Shown: positions 1 through 8,985 of the stretch, in pieces
Numbering within the stretch: the first letter of the stretch is position 1
How the letters are laid out: each line of letters starts with the position of its first letter
NCBI RefSeq assembly: GCF_002163875.1
Contig: NZ_CP019333.1
Span: forward strand, 2,534,864-2,598,863
Direction of reading: 5' to 3'
Length of the DNA: 64,000 bases
DNA from: Gilvibacter sp. SZ-19
GTDB taxonomy: Bacteria > Bacteroidota > Bacteroidia > Flavobacteriales > Flavobacteriaceae
Notes under the pieces: generated by a model
Told to the model about the DNA's origin: nothing
The model's input: only the letters and a program-made list of their open reading frames with translations
Databases searched by the model: none
Position numbers and translations under genes: made by a program

Positions 1-451
1 TGGCTGCTAAAACCTCTGCCACCCCCATGAGTATGGCTGTGTGTGTGTCGTGGCCGCAAGCGTGCATAACCCCTGTCTCTGTGCCTAAAAAGGTAGTGGT
101 AACTGTACTCTTAAAAGCAAGATCGTTGCGTTCGGTAACGGGAAGGGCATCAATATCAGCGCGTAAAGCAATTACTTTTCCGGGTTGATCTCCTTTGAGA
201 ATACCTATAACACCAGTTTTACCGACCCCTGTTTGAACTTCCAGACCAAGACTTTTTAAATGGGCCGCGATCTTAGCGGCTGTTTTGAATTCTCGGTTGC
301 TGAGCTCTGGATTCTGATGGATCTCTCTGCGCCATTGGATCACTTTACTTTCAATGGATGCAGCATCTAGCATGAGTTTTTCGTTCACTTCTTGCGCCTG
401 AGACCAGCCCAGGGTCATAAAGGCTAAAACGAGACAAAGGTGTCGGTACAT
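1..451 (-). CDS. M20-family amidohydrolase, N-terminal part (window edge)
   Basis: The first 150 residues of a zinc amidohydrolase of the M20D group (hippurate, IAA-amino acid or N-acyl amino acid hydrolases) are encoded; the gene runs off the left edge. Translation from the ATG at 451 gives a signal peptide (MYRHLCLVLAFMTLGWSQAQ), then the family hallmarks HQNPELS, RADIDALP and MHACGHDTH, which carry metal-binding and catalytic residues. The export signal suggests periplasmic cleavage of acyl-amino acids, but the substrate cannot be told. It starts 3 bases after the stop of the DsrE-like gene, so the two are probably co-transcribed. The family call is firm. Confidence 0.9.
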   Translation of the reverse strand, partial: MYRHLCLVLAFMTLGWSQAQEVNEKLMLDAASIESKVIQWRREIHQNPELSNREFKTAAKIAAHLKSLGLEVQTGVGKTGVIGILKGDQPGKVIALRADIDALPVTERNDLAFKSTVTTTFLGTETGVMHACGHDTHTAILMGVAEVLAA

Positions 452-454
452 ATT

Positions 455-991
455 TTAATTGAAATTTATAATGGTATAACCTTCTTGTTGGAGCTGGATC
501 ATGGCAGTCATGGTAGACAATGCCATTTTAACGCCCGGAATACGACGTGAATCACCGAGATTCCTGCTTCCTGCAGATTGTCCGCAGAGAATAATATCCA
601 CATCGGCAGCTTGCAAGGCCTCAATAAGTCCTAAATTCGGATTGTCCACGCCGAACTTTTCCTTGTAGTATTGATTCTTAAGCAAGCTGTAGCTTGCGTT
701 CCCGTGAAACACGGCCGCAACTTCTAACTGAGACCTGTCTTTACCGGCGGCGACATGCATATTGAGAAAACGCGCAACGGTATTGATATAGGCACTTAAT
801 TGCTCCGGATCATCTGGAGCGGCACTGAGATCCAATAAAACCTTAAAAGTAGCTGAGGTGTTTAAAGGGATGTCTAGTTTGGGTACCTCAAAAGTTGCTC
901 CGTAGTTTTCGATCACTGTACCCTGAACACGAGCGTTCTGGGAATAACAAATAAGCGAACTGAACAAGAAAGCGGTAAGTAGTAATTTCAT
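455..991 (-). CDS. Secreted DsrE/DsrF-like protein
   Basis: The protein has 178 residues when started at the ATG at 991, which places a signal peptide (MKLLLTAFLFSSLICYSQN) at the N terminus; the in-frame ATG at 1027 would put 12 extra residues in front of it. The C-terminal half has the DsrE/DsrF/YchN look: a beta-strand with HGNASY, then ADVDIILCGQSA containing one conserved Cys, and a closing helix-strand. Cytoplasmic family members relay sulfur, but many Bacteroidota have secreted relatives of unknown role. It lies 3 bases upstream of the M20 amidohydrolase in the same direction. The fold is likely; function is unassigned. Confidence 0.75.
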   Translation of the reverse strand: MKLLLTAFLFSSLICYSQNARVQGTVIENYGATFEVPKLDIPLNTSATFKVLLDLSAAPDDPEQLSAYINTVARFLNMHVAAGKDRSQLEVAAVFHGNASYSLLKNQYYKEKFGVDNPNLGLIEALQAADVDIILCGQSAGSRNLGDSRRIPGVKMALSTMTAMIQLQQEGYTIINFN

Positions 992-1173
992 TGTTGTAAT
1001 TAGGTTTTTAAATATACGCATATTCAAGAACTACCAAAAGCACGACAAGAAGCAATAAAAGAGTCGGGAATTCTACACTTTACTGTTCATAAATATTGAG
1101 CTTTTGAACCAAATTTCTGCCCTTAAATGTCTATTTTCACGACTCTGAAATCGAGACTTCCAAAGCGAGCATT

Positions 1174-3495
1174 TTGCAAGATTTTTTAAATGAATTGAAC
1201 GAGGCACAACGGGCTCCCGTACTGCAAAAGGACGGGGCTATGATCGTTATTGCCGGTGCCGGTTCGGGTAAGACCCGAGTATTGACCTTTCGCATTGCGT
1301 ATTTGATGCAGCAAGGGGTAGACCCTTTCAACATATTAGCGCTAACCTTTACCAACAAGGCAGCACGAGAGATGAAATCGCGTATTGCCAAAATTGTAGG
1401 GGCAAGTGAGGCTAAAAATCTCTGGATGGGAACCTTTCACTCCATCTTTGCAAAGATCCTGCGCTTTGAAGCAGACAAGTTGGGGTATCCGTCTAATTTT
1501 ACCATTTACGACACCCAAGATTCCCAGAGCGTGATCCGCAGTATCATTAAAGAGATGCAGCTCGACAAGGATATCTACAAATACAAGCAGGTCTACAATC
1601 GTATCAGCAGTTATAAGAACAGCCTGATCACGGTTAAGGCTTACTTCCAGAATCCGGAGTTACAAGAAGCAGATGCCATGGCAAAAATGCCTCGTCTAGG
1701 GGAGATCTACAAAGCATATGTTGATAAGTGCTTTAAGGCTGGAGCCATGGATTTTGACGATCTGTTATTGCGTACCAACGAACTGCTTACGCGCTTTCCG
1801 GAAGTGCTCGCCAAATATCAAGATAGGTTCAGATACATTTTGGTAGATGAGTATCAAGATACCAACCACAGCCAGTATTTGATCGTTAGGGCGCTGTCAG
1901 ATCGTTTTCAAAATATTTGTGTGGTAGGAGATGATGCGCAGAGTATCTACGCCTTTAGAGGGGCGAACATCAACAATATCCTCAACTTCCAAAAAGACTA
2001 TGACGATGTTAAGGTTTACCGTTTGGAGCAGAATTACCGCTCTACCAAGAATATCGTAGAAGCGGCCAACAGCATCATAGACAAGAACAAGACCAAGCTC
2101 GAAAAAACTGTATGGACAGCCAATGAGGACGGCCCTAAGATCAAGGTCAACCGAACCATGACAGACGGTGATGAAGGACGTTTTGTGGCGAGTTCCATTT
2201 TTGAGAACAAGATGCAGCAGCAACTCGCCAATAGAGATTTTGCAATCCTCTATCGTACCAACGCCCAATCACGTGCTATGGAAGATGCCTTGCGAAAAAA
2301 GGACATTCCCTATCGCATTTACGGCGGGCTGAGTTTTTATCAGCGTAAAGAGATCAAGGATGTATTGGCCTATTTGCGTCTCATCCTGAATCCGAAGGAT
2401 GAAGAATCCCTTAAGCGGGTTATCAACTATCCGGCTCGTGGAATAGGGCAGACCACCATTGATCGTCTTATTGTGGCGGCCAATCACTACAACCGTTCCA
2501 TGTTCGAAGTGATGGAGAACATCGAAAAGTTGGAACTGAAGATCAACAGAGGCACCCAGCAAAAGCTTTTGGATTTCTGTACTATGATACGCAGTTTTCA
2601 GGTTTTAAATGAGTCCTATGACGCCTTTCAGATCACCGAGCATGTGACCAAAAAGACCGGACTTGTTCAGGAACTTAAAAAAGACGGCACTCCAGAAGGT
2701 ATTGCTCGAATTGAGAATGTGGAGGAGCTGCTTAACGGTATCCGTGATTTTGTAGAAGAACAAAAGGAATTGGCAGACGCCACTGGGTCACTCAACGAAT
2801 TCTTAGAAGATGTTGCCTTGGCTACGGATCTTGATCAAGACACTTCAAATGAAGACAGAGTGTCTTTAATGACGGTTCACTTAGCCAAAGGACTTGAGTT
2901 TCCTTACGTCTATATTGTTGGGATGGAAGAGGAGTTGTTCCCTAGTGGGATGAGCATGAATACGCGAGCCGAGCTTGAAGAAGAGCGCCGCTTGTTCTAT
3001 GTCGCTGTGACGCGCGCAGAGAAACAAGCCTATTTGACCTACACCCAATCGCGCTATCGATGGGGTAAACTCATCGATGCGGAACCTAGTCGCTTTATAG
3101 AAGAGATAGACGATCAGTATTTGGAATACCTAACGCCCATAACCGAGCACAGGTACAAACCACTGATCGATGCTGATATTTTTGGGGAAGTTGATAAAAG
3201 TAAGCTCCGACTTAGAAAACCTACAGCAGGTTCGCCTCCTAAAGGGCCATCGCAAGAACAGTTGGAAAAATTACGAAGATTAAAACCGGTAAGCAGAGCC
3301 ACCGCAAACCCCGGAACGCACCTTAGCGCGTCCGAGGTTCAAGTGGGTTCTTTAGTGGAACATATTAAGTTTGGCAAAGGTGAGGTCCTTAAACTCGAAG
3401 GAGTAGGAGGAGACACCAAGGCCGAGATACGATTTGAGCACGGCGGACTCAAAAAGCTTTTACTGCGATTTGCGAAGCTCAAGCTTTTGTCCTAA
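1174..3495 (+). CDS. UvrD/PcrA-type superfamily 1 DNA helicase
   Basis: An ATP-dependent 3'-5' helicase of the UvrD/PcrA group (773 aa), used in repair and in clearing replication or transcription conflicts. Motifs in order are the Q-motif (LNEAQRAPV, about residue 8), Walker A GAGSGKTR (28-35), LTFTNKAAREM, VDEYQDTN (Walker B), GDDAQSIYAFRGA, LEQNYRST, and near the C terminus TVHLAKGLEF and YVAVTRA. The last 50 residues (GSLVEHIKFGKGEV) form the Tudor-like domain that in PcrA contacts RNA polymerase. The start is a TTG at 1174: the protein begins just before the Q-motif as in homologues, and no ATG is in frame upstream. Length is normal. It diverges from the DsrE-like gene. Confidence 0.95.
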   Translation: MQDFLNELNEAQRAPVLQKDGAMIVIAGAGSGKTRVLTFRIAYLMQQGVDPFNILALTFTNKAAREMKSRIAKIVGASEAKNLWMGTFHSIFAKILRFEADKLGYPSNFTIYDTQDSQSVIRSIIKEMQLDKDIYKYKQVYNRISSYKNSLITVKAYFQNPELQEADAMAKMPRLGEIYKAYVDKCFKAGAMDFDDLLLRTNELLTRFPEVLAKYQDRFRYILVDEYQDTNHSQYLIVRALSDRFQNICVVGDDAQSIYAFRGANINNILNFQKDYDDVKVYRLEQNYRSTKNIVEAANSIIDKNKTKLEKTVWTANEDGPKIKVNRTMTDGDEGRFVASSIFENKMQQQLANRDFAILYRTNAQSRAMEDALRKKDIPYRIYGGLSFYQRKEIKDVLAYLRLILNPKDEESLKRVINYPARGIGQTTIDRLIVAANHYNRSMFEVMENIEKLELKINRGTQQKLLDFCTMIRSFQVLNESYDAFQITEHVTKKTGLVQELKKDGTPEGIARIENVEELLNGIRDFVEEQKELADATGSLNEFLEDVALATDLDQDTSNEDRVSLMTVHLAKGLEFPYVYIVGMEEELFPSGMSMNTRAELEEERRLFYVAVTRAEKQAYLTYTQSRYRWGKLIDAEPSRFIEEIDDQYLEYLTPITEHRYKPLIDADIFGEVDKSKLRLRKPTAGSPPKGPSQEQLEKLRRLKPVSRATANPGTHLSASEVQVGSLVEHIKFGKGEVLKLEGVGGDTKAEIRFEHGGLKKLLLRFAKLKLLS

Positions 3496-3515
3496 TGCAG
3501 ATATAGGGCAAACAA

Positions 3516-4421
3516 TTATCTTAGAAAAAGGCTGACATACTCTTCGATCTGGTCGTACGCTTCGTTCCATTGCGTATCGTTCCAGCTGTTGGAATGTCCG
3601 GCATCAAATTCCTTGAATCGCATCTTAATACCTGCATCTTCTAAAGCACTGGAATAATTGACACCGTTACTCATTGGTACCTTTTTGTCATCCTGGCCGT
3701 AGATCAGCAGGCGCGGTGAAGTAAATATATTGATATTGTGTAATGGGCTTAAAGACTCAAGAGGATCCTCACTATAAGCTGTAGGATCTACAAGAAGTCC
3801 CAATAATTCTTCGAAGTTATCGGCTCTGTTGAGGTAAGGATCGGTAAAATCCGTAGGGCCAGCAATGCTAGTCACAAACTTCACTTTGTTGTCTGTGTCG
3901 AAAACACTATCGTACATAAGACCTATGTGACCTCCGGCGCTACGACCTACAATACCAAACTCTGGCAAGATCTGAAAACTGTCCGAAAGCATGCTGACAT
4001 GATCGATCACCTTACCGACATCCAAAAACTGTGTTGGAAAGGCAAAATTCTCGGCATCTGCCAAGGTGTAATTCATATTAACGATAGCAACATCGGGCAT
4101 ACGCTCCAAAAGGGTAGCTACCATATCGTTTAGGTTGATCTTGTCGCCGTTGATCCAGCCTCCACCGTGGAGTAAGATAACTACTCTAGTTTTTCTGTGA
4201 TCTCGGTTAACAGGTAAATAGATGTCGTAAGTCTGATGTTCACCAGTTCCATAACTGATATCAGAAAATACAACAGAACGTCCGGCAAAATCATCCATTT
4301 GGGAGATGGATTTTGGGCTTAATTCTTCGTATCCTTCAAAGCCAGAATTTAAAGGTGAATACCCAGTTAAAATAAAAATCGCGGTTAGAACAAACAGGAT
4401 TAGGTTTTTAGGGTGTGACAT
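3516..4421 (-). CDS. Secreted alpha/beta hydrolase (BD-FAE/carboxylesterase type), copy 1
   Basis: A 301-residue esterase-like alpha/beta hydrolase with an N-terminal export segment (LILFVLTAIFILTGY). Visible elements are the oxyanion HGGGW near residue 85, nucleophile Ser in GRSAGGH, the acid in YGQDDKKVP and the His in DAGHSNSW. The HGGG-to-GxSxG arrangement is typical of BD-FAE, hormone-sensitive-lipase and feruloyl-esterase-like enzymes acting on small or polysaccharide-linked esters. The neighbouring gene at 4547 is a diverged paralogue in the same orientation, 125 bases upstream, pointing to local duplication. The substrate is not deducible. Confidence 0.88.
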   Translation of the reverse strand: MSHPKNLILFVLTAIFILTGYSPLNSGFEGYEELSPKSISQMDDFAGRSVVFSDISYGTGEHQTYDIYLPVNRDHRKTRVVILLHGGGWINGDKINLNDMVATLLERMPDVAIVNMNYTLADAENFAFPTQFLDVGKVIDHVSMLSDSFQILPEFGIVGRSAGGHIGLMYDSVFDTDNKVKFVTSIAGPTDFTDPYLNRADNFEELLGLLVDPTAYSEDPLESLSPLHNINIFTSPRLLIYGQDDKKVPMSNGVNYSSALEDAGIKMRFKEFDAGHSNSWNDTQWNEAYDQIEEYVSLFLR

Positions 4422-4546
4422 AAGTATGTTGTTCTAATGATTAGGGACTCTAAACTAGTCATATTGTAATAAAAATACGACAAACAACATAAAAAATCGT
4501 TGAAATGCTTAAAACATTAACAAATCAAAAAAATCCTGTTAAAAAA

Positions 4547-5449
4547 TTATGGGTTAACCGCAAGGTACTGCGAGATATAACCTATTAGTTGCATTTGTAG
4601 GTTCTCGTAGTTGGCCTGACTCCAGTCGTCTCCATGGCCTCCTTCGTAGATCGTGAAGCTGTGAGAAATGTTCGCATTGGCCAATGCGGCTTCTAAATTT
4701 AAACCGTTGGTTATGGGTACTAGAGGGTCTGTATTTCCGTAGAACATAATGGTAGGAGCACTCGCACTGTTAACTTGATAGACCGGACTTGTGACTTCTG
4801 CATAATTGGTATCACTGGCATAAGCAGACTCGTCTGTCAAGGCGGCGAGTAAGATCTGGAATTCCGGATTCTCACTGTAGAAGGGATCTGTAAAATCTGT
4901 AGGGCCGACAATACTGCAGACCATTTTGATCAGATCCTCATTATCGTAAACATAGTCGGTCATTAAGGAGATATGGGCCCCAGCACTTACACCAATCAAA
5001 CCAAACTCTGGCAACACCTCAAGCTCACTGGCTTGTTCTTTAACCTGATTCAATGCCGCCTTTAGATCTAAGAATTGATTGGGGAAGGCAGGAGTAGTGG
5101 CATCGGCGAGCACGTAGTTGATATTCATGATCGCATACTGCGGCAATTCACTTTGGATCCAACTTATATAAGGAGTCATGTCTTGCTTGTCTCCGGAAGC
5201 CCATCCGCCTCCGTGGACCAATACCAGCACTTTTGTTTTTGTGCTGTTGCGTCCCGCAGGCAAATAGAGGTCGTATACTTGCTGCGGATCTGAACCGTAA
5301 GAGACATCTGTTTGGATCGCAGCGGCTAAGGGCACAGTTGTGTCACTTTGTTCCTGCATGTCGGTGTCTTGTGGTTGTTCGTCAGAAGAACAGCCCAAGG
5401 TCAGCATGAACCCAAAGAAAACCCAAATAAAAAAGTGCGATCGCAACAT
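4547..5449 (-). CDS. Lipoprotein alpha/beta hydrolase (BD-FAE/carboxylesterase type), copy 2
   Basis: A 300-residue paralogue of the esterase at 3516. It has a lipoprotein signal (FFGFMLTLGC, with Cys about residue 20), so it should be anchored in a membrane. The catalytic elements line up with copy 1: HGGGW, GVSAGAH (Ser), YGNTDPLVP (Asp) and EGGHGDDW (His). Shared segments such as DVSYG-xxPQQVYDLYLPAGR and QFLDLKAAL mark the duplication. Both copies have NxNYxLADAxxFxFPxQFLD-like cores, yet the C-terminal lid residues differ, so substrate range may have diverged. It could have its own promoter in the 144-base gap shared with the divergent yciO-like gene. Confidence 0.88.
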   Translation of the reverse strand: MLRSHFFIWVFFGFMLTLGCSSDEQPQDTDMQEQSDTTVPLAAAIQTDVSYGSDPQQVYDLYLPAGRNSTKTKVLVLVHGGGWASGDKQDMTPYISWIQSELPQYAIMNINYVLADATTPAFPNQFLDLKAALNQVKEQASELEVLPEFGLIGVSAGAHISLMTDYVYDNEDLIKMVCSIVGPTDFTDPFYSENPEFQILLAALTDESAYASDTNYAEVTSPVYQVNSASAPTIMFYGNTDPLVPITNGLNLEAALANANISHSFTIYEGGHGDDWSQANYENLQMQLIGYISQYLAVNP

Positions 5450-5546
5450 CTTGTTCCTAGCAATTTAGATGACCTTTTAGAATCACCGTTTAATTAAAGA
5501 CGCCCGATTTAAGAATTTATTACAGTTTGTTTAAGATTTTTTTTAG

Positions 5547-5577
5547 TTGGCTGCGGAATTTTTTTGTGCTAACTTTA
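5547..5577 (+). promoter_or_regulatory. Candidate Bacteroidota promoter for the YciO-like gene
   Basis: TTG at 5547-5549 is followed after 20 bases by TAACTTTA at 5570-5577, close to the Bacteroidota sigma-A consensus TTG-N(17-23)-TAnnTTTG. Transcription would begin a few bases before the ATG at 5594, giving a very short leader. Match by eye only. Confidence 0.45.
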
Positions 5578-5593
5578 AATAAATGCTTGGATC

Positions 5594-6211
5594 ATGGCGA
5601 CATTTCTTAAGATTTATCCAGAAAATCCGAATCCGAAACAGGTTTCAAAGGCCGTAGAGATCATTCGCAATGGCGGCCTAGTGATCTACCCTTCGGATAC
5701 GGTCTATGCCTTAGGTTGTGATATAAACAACAAGGCTGCCTTAGAAAAGGTGGCCAGACTAAAAGGCCTTAAACTAGAGAAAGCCAATTTCTCTTTTGTT
5801 TGTAAGGATCTGAGTCATCTGTCTGATTTTGTCAAGCAGATAGACAACAGCACCTTTAAGATCTTGAAGCGCTCCTTGCCGGGCCCTTATACCTTTATAT
5901 TACCTGCAGGTAATAATTTGCCCACGGCTTTCAGGAAAAAGAAAGAGGTAGGGATACGCGTTCCTGATAATGCTATTGTTCAGGCTATAGTGGATCAGCT
6001 TGGGCATCCAATTATTTCTACTTCTATACGCGACGAGGATGAGATCATCGAGTATACTACAGATCCGGAACTTATCTATGAGAAATGGCAGGATCTGGTA
6101 GATCTGGTCATTGATGGTGGCTACGGAGGGAATGTAGCCAGTACTATCATAGACCTTACTTCTGGCGAACCTGAGCTTATCCGAGAAGGAAAGGGAAGTT
6201 TGGAGATCTAA
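5594..6211 (+). CDS. Sua5/YciO/YrdC/YwlC family protein (L-threonylcarbamoyladenylate synthase-like)
   Basis: A 205-residue single-domain YrdC-fold protein. The dsRNA/ATP-binding surface is visible as IIRNGGLVIYPSDTVYALGCD, then KGLKLEKANFSF and KRSLPGPYTFIL, and GIRVPD later. TsaC/Sua5 enzymes make threonylcarbamoyl-AMP for the t6A tRNA modification. The spacing and the KANFSFVCKDLSHLSD stretch look more like the YciO branch than TsaC, and YciO is often a second copy whose role is less certain. No Sua5 C-terminal domain is present. It is monocistronic, with a candidate promoter directly upstream. Confidence 0.88.
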   Translation: MATFLKIYPENPNPKQVSKAVEIIRNGGLVIYPSDTVYALGCDINNKAALEKVARLKGLKLEKANFSFVCKDLSHLSDFVKQIDNSTFKILKRSLPGPYTFILPAGNNLPTAFRKKKEVGIRVPDNAIVQAIVDQLGHPIISTSIRDEDEIIEYTTDPELIYEKWQDLVDLVIDGGYGGNVASTIIDLTSGEPELIREGKGSLEI

Positions 6212-6231
6212 GGGAGGTCATTTTGTTCCAA

Positions 6232-6747
6232 TCAACGGTTGTGAAAATCACGATCTGCTACCTTTGTGCCCTCCGGCACGTAGTAATCTACTATGGTACG
6301 CTCCTGATTTCCGTATTGGGTGTGTTTGTAAGAGACCACCAGAGAGTCTGCATTCAGGGTTATTAGTCTAAAGTATTTGTAGTCGTTCTCTATTTGCATC
6401 AGTGATGGCAATTGTGGACTTTCCCATTTAATGAAACTACCGTGCTCGTTTTGAAAGGCTTTCCATTTTCCGTGCAGACTTGGACCACAACTACTGCTGC
6501 TGCCATTGTTATCGGCAAAGGTGCTGTCCCTATGATAGGTGATGCGGTAACGCAGAAAGCAGTCGCCCATATTCATGCGGTGCCCGCCATTGTAGCGACT
6601 GGCCAACATCCAGGTCTTGGCAGAATCCGCAGCAATAAGAGAATCAGCCTCTTGTGGTAGGGCTAGCTTATGGGGTTCAGAATTTCCACAACTCGTAATG
6701 AGTAGCAGCAGTGTGCCAATTCCAAGGAACCAAAATTTATGTAGCAT
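6232..6747 (-). CDS. Hypothetical lipoprotein
   Basis: A 171-residue protein with a clear lipobox (LLLLITSC, Cys about residue 20) and therefore probably a membrane-anchored lipoprotein. The mature part is mostly beta, with a repeated W-x-basic pattern (KTWMLASRYNGG, GKWKAFQNEHGSFIKWES) reminiscent of lipocalin-like META or calycin folds, but I do not recognise a named family. It ends 20 bases from the convergent yciO-like gene and is 12 bases downstream of dps on the same strand, so it may share the dps transcript. Function unknown. Confidence 0.7.
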   Translation of the reverse strand: MLHKFWFLGIGTLLLLITSCGNSEPHKLALPQEADSLIAADSAKTWMLASRYNGGHRMNMGDCFLRYRITYHRDSTFADNNGSSSSCGPSLHGKWKAFQNEHGSFIKWESPQLPSLMQIENDYKYFRLITLNADSLVVSYKHTQYGNQERTIVDYYVPEGTKVADRDFHNR

Positions 6748-6759
6748 GAGGACGTAAAA

Positions 6760-7233
6760 TTATTGATTCAAGTAGGCCGAATACATCCAAACCAGTTTTT
6801 CCTGTTCGCGAATATAATCGCTCATAAGGGCATTGGTACCTTCATCATCTGACTCAGCCGACATATTGAGCAGTTCTCGCTCAAGCGGCAGCAAAACCTC
6901 GTATCCCGCTAAAATAGCTTTAATAGCATCTTTTCCGTCTGAAATGTTCTTAGCCTCTGGGATACTGGCCACCGCAATAAAGTCCGAATAAGTATGTAAG
7001 GGCGTAAACCCGAGGGTTAGCACGCGTTCTGCTATTTCGTCGATCTTGATCAAAGAATCGTTGTAGAGCTCCTCGAACTTAAGATGTAATTCAAAGAATT
7101 TATCTCCTTTAATGTTCCAGTGAAAGCCTCTGGAGTTCATATAGAACAGTTGATAATTGGCCAAAAGAACATTTAGTTTGGTGGCAGTGGATTCCGATGC
7201 TTCCCGGTTTAATCCAATTCTCGTTAGTTTCAT
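6760..7233 (-). CDS. dps: Dps-family ferritin-like DNA-protection protein
   Basis: A 157-residue four-helix ferritin-like protein. The ferroxidase-centre residues are seen in SRGFHWNIKG (His), then KFEELYNDSLIKIDEIAERVLTLG (Asp/Glu). Dps shells bind DNA or oxidise Fe(II) with H2O2, so protecting DNA under oxidative or starvation stress. The ATG at 7233 is chosen because MKLTRIGL aligns with usual Dps starts; an upstream ATG at 7266 would add 11 residues. It diverges from icd. Conservation of length and of the GFHWNxxG motif makes the call strong. Confidence 0.92.
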   Translation of the reverse strand: MKLTRIGLNREASESTATKLNVLLANYQLFYMNSRGFHWNIKGDKFFELHLKFEELYNDSLIKIDEIAERVLTLGFTPLHTYSDFIAVASIPEAKNISDGKDAIKAILAGYEVLLPLERELLNMSAESDDEGTNALMSDYIREQEKLVWMYSAYLNQ

Positions 7234-7308
7234 GCTGTTGAATTTAATACTTACAAGATAGTCCATTTTTTACCAAGTCGAAGGTAACTGAGGTTACTTA
7301 TAAGACAT

Positions 7309-7316
7309 TAACTTTG
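7309..7316 (+). promoter_or_regulatory. Candidate -7 element for icd
   Basis: TAACTTTG matches the Bacteroidota -7 consensus TAnnTTTG exactly, about 80 bases before the icd start. No convincing TTG lies at the -33 position, so the promoter is tentative or activator dependent. The following AT-rich leader (7320-7394) holds no clear structure. Confidence 0.35.
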
Positions 7317-7394
7317 ATTATGTATTTTATAAAAAACATAAATAAAAATAAATGAAATTGATTTCTGAAATTTGCAACAAACAAATAAACACCT

Positions 7395-8906
7395 ATGCAG
7401 AATCAATTGCTTAAAAAAGACATTACAACCCTACAGGCTGGAGTTAAGACCAAGGTTGCCGTAGCCAAAGGAGATGGAATTGGACCCGAGATCATGGACG
7501 CTACATTAAGGATCATGGAGGCCGCAGGAGCTCAGATCGAGGTAGACTTTATCGAGATCGGAGAACAGCAGTACTTAGCTGGAAACACCTCAGGGATCTC
7601 TCCAGAAGCTTGGGAGGCTATCAAGACGAACAAGGTGATCCTGAAAGCGCCGATCACCACGCCACAAGGTAAAGGTTATAAGAGTTTGAATGTGACCCTT
7701 AGAAAGTCGCTCGGGCTCTTCGCTAATGTGCGTCCTGTAAGTGCGTTACATCCGTACATCCATACGCCTTATCCCGACATGGATGTAGTAATAATTCGCG
7801 AGAATGAAGAAGATCTTTACGCAGGAATAGAACACCAACAAACCGACGATGTGGTGCAGTGTTTAAAGCTCATCACAAGACCAGGTTGTGAGCGAATCAT
7901 TCGCTATGCCTTTGAATATGCCAAAGCCTATGGTCGCAAGAAAGTGACCTGCATGGTAAAAGACAATATCATGAAATTGACAGACGGACTCTTTCACCGC
8001 GTCTTTAAAGAGATCGCTGCAGCGTATCCGCAAATTGATAGCAACTCGCAGATCATTGATATCGGATCTGCTCGCTTGGCTGCCCGTCCGGAACAATATG
8101 ACGTTATTGTGACCGCTAATCTCTACGGGGATATCATTTCTGACATCGCTGCGGAGATCGCCGGCTCTGTTGGGATGGCCGGTTCTGCCAACGTTGGGAC
8201 CGAAGTGGCCATGTTCGAGGCCATTCACGGCTCAGCACCAGATATCGCAGGGAAGAAAATTGCTAATCCATCGGGCTTGATCAACGGTGCGGTACTCATG
8301 CTAGCGCACCTCGGTCAAACCGAGGTTGCAGATCGCATCAAGAATGCGTTGTTATCTACTATCGAGGCTGGTATTCACACTGCGGATATTTATCGCGAAG
8401 GTTCTTCGACCCGCTTGGTAAACACCAGTGAATTTGCAGAAGCTGTAATCGAGAGATTAGGAGAAACACCAAAATCTCTAAAGGCGAGCAAGCTCTCTGA
8501 AGGAGCCGGTACCATTCAGATTCCTGATTACGTGCGCAAGACACGTAAAAAGCAGCTGGTGGGTGTTGATGTATTCATTGACTGGAAAGGGGAGGACCCA
8601 AACCAAATTGGCGATGCATTGGCCGCTATCGATGCCTTTAAATTGAAATTGAAGATGATCACCAACCGAGGGGTGAAAGTCTACCCTAAAGGATTAAAAG
8701 AGACTTATAAAACAGATCACTGGAGGTGCCGTTTTGTGGCTATGGATGCCACAACCAGTACAAGCCCAGTGTATCAACCAGTAGATTTTGAGCAAGTGGT
8801 AGCGCTCTTATCTAAACTGCACGCCCAAGGTTTTGATGTTATCAAAACCGAGAACCTGTATGAATTCGATGGTACACGCGGATTCTCACTAGGTCAGGGA
8901 GAGTAG
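7395..8906 (+). CDS. icd: NADP-dependent isocitrate dehydrogenase (long Thermus-type form)
   Basis: A 503-residue member of the isocitrate/isopropylmalate dehydrogenase family, which oxidatively decarboxylates isocitrate to 2-oxoglutarate in the TCA cycle. Visible features are GDGIGPEI, substrate-site SLNVTLRKSLGLFANVRPV, VIIRENEEDLYAGIE, KDNIMKLTDGLF, NLYGDIISDIAAEIAGSVG and the cofactor loop EAIHGSAPDIAGK. A C-terminal extension of about 140 residues follows, containing GVDVFIDWKG and a FDGTRGFSLGQGE tail, as in Thermus-type ICDH. The start MQNQLLKKDI fits homologues. A strong hairpin terminator follows at 8946. Confidence 0.95.
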   Translation: MQNQLLKKDITTLQAGVKTKVAVAKGDGIGPEIMDATLRIMEAAGAQIEVDFIEIGEQQYLAGNTSGISPEAWEAIKTNKVILKAPITTPQGKGYKSLNVTLRKSLGLFANVRPVSALHPYIHTPYPDMDVVIIRENEEDLYAGIEHQQTDDVVQCLKLITRPGCERIIRYAFEYAKAYGRKKVTCMVKDNIMKLTDGLFHRVFKEIAAAYPQIDSNSQIIDIGSARLAARPEQYDVIVTANLYGDIISDIAAEIAGSVGMAGSANVGTEVAMFEAIHGSAPDIAGKKIANPSGLINGAVLMLAHLGQTEVADRIKNALLSTIEAGIHTADIYREGSSTRLVNTSEFAEAVIERLGETPKSLKASKLSEGAGTIQIPDYVRKTRKKQLVGVDVFIDWKGEDPNQIGDALAAIDAFKLKLKMITNRGVKVYPKGLKETYKTDHWRCRFVAMDATTSTSPVYQPVDFEQVVALLSKLHAQGFDVIKTENLYEFDGTRGFSLGQGE

Positions 8907-8945
8907 TGTTTCATTTCCACAGTTAATTGTTTAGTTAGTTGATGC

Positions 8946-8981
8946 AAAACCTCCGCTCAATCCTTTAAGAGCGGGGGTTTT
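8946..8981 (+). terminator. Intrinsic terminator of icd, probably bidirectional
   Basis: AAAACCTCCGCTC (8946-8958) pairs over 13 bp with GAGCGGGGGTTTT (8969-8981) across a 10-base loop, ending in a T run. It sits between convergent icd and the TPR regulator, whose stop is 5 bases away, so it can serve both. Confidence 0.85.
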
Positions 8982-8985
8982 CGCT

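Noticed and set aside
1127-1189. Short upstream reading frame before the helicase start
   Set aside because: A 20-codon frame from ATG 1127 overlaps the TTG start but shows no protein features; leader-peptide regulation cannot be judged from one sequence.
1137-1391. Antisense frames over helicase, katG, BNR and other genes
   Set aside because: Dozens of open frames lie opposite well-supported genes. Their composition and lack of motifs mark them as shadows, so they were left out.
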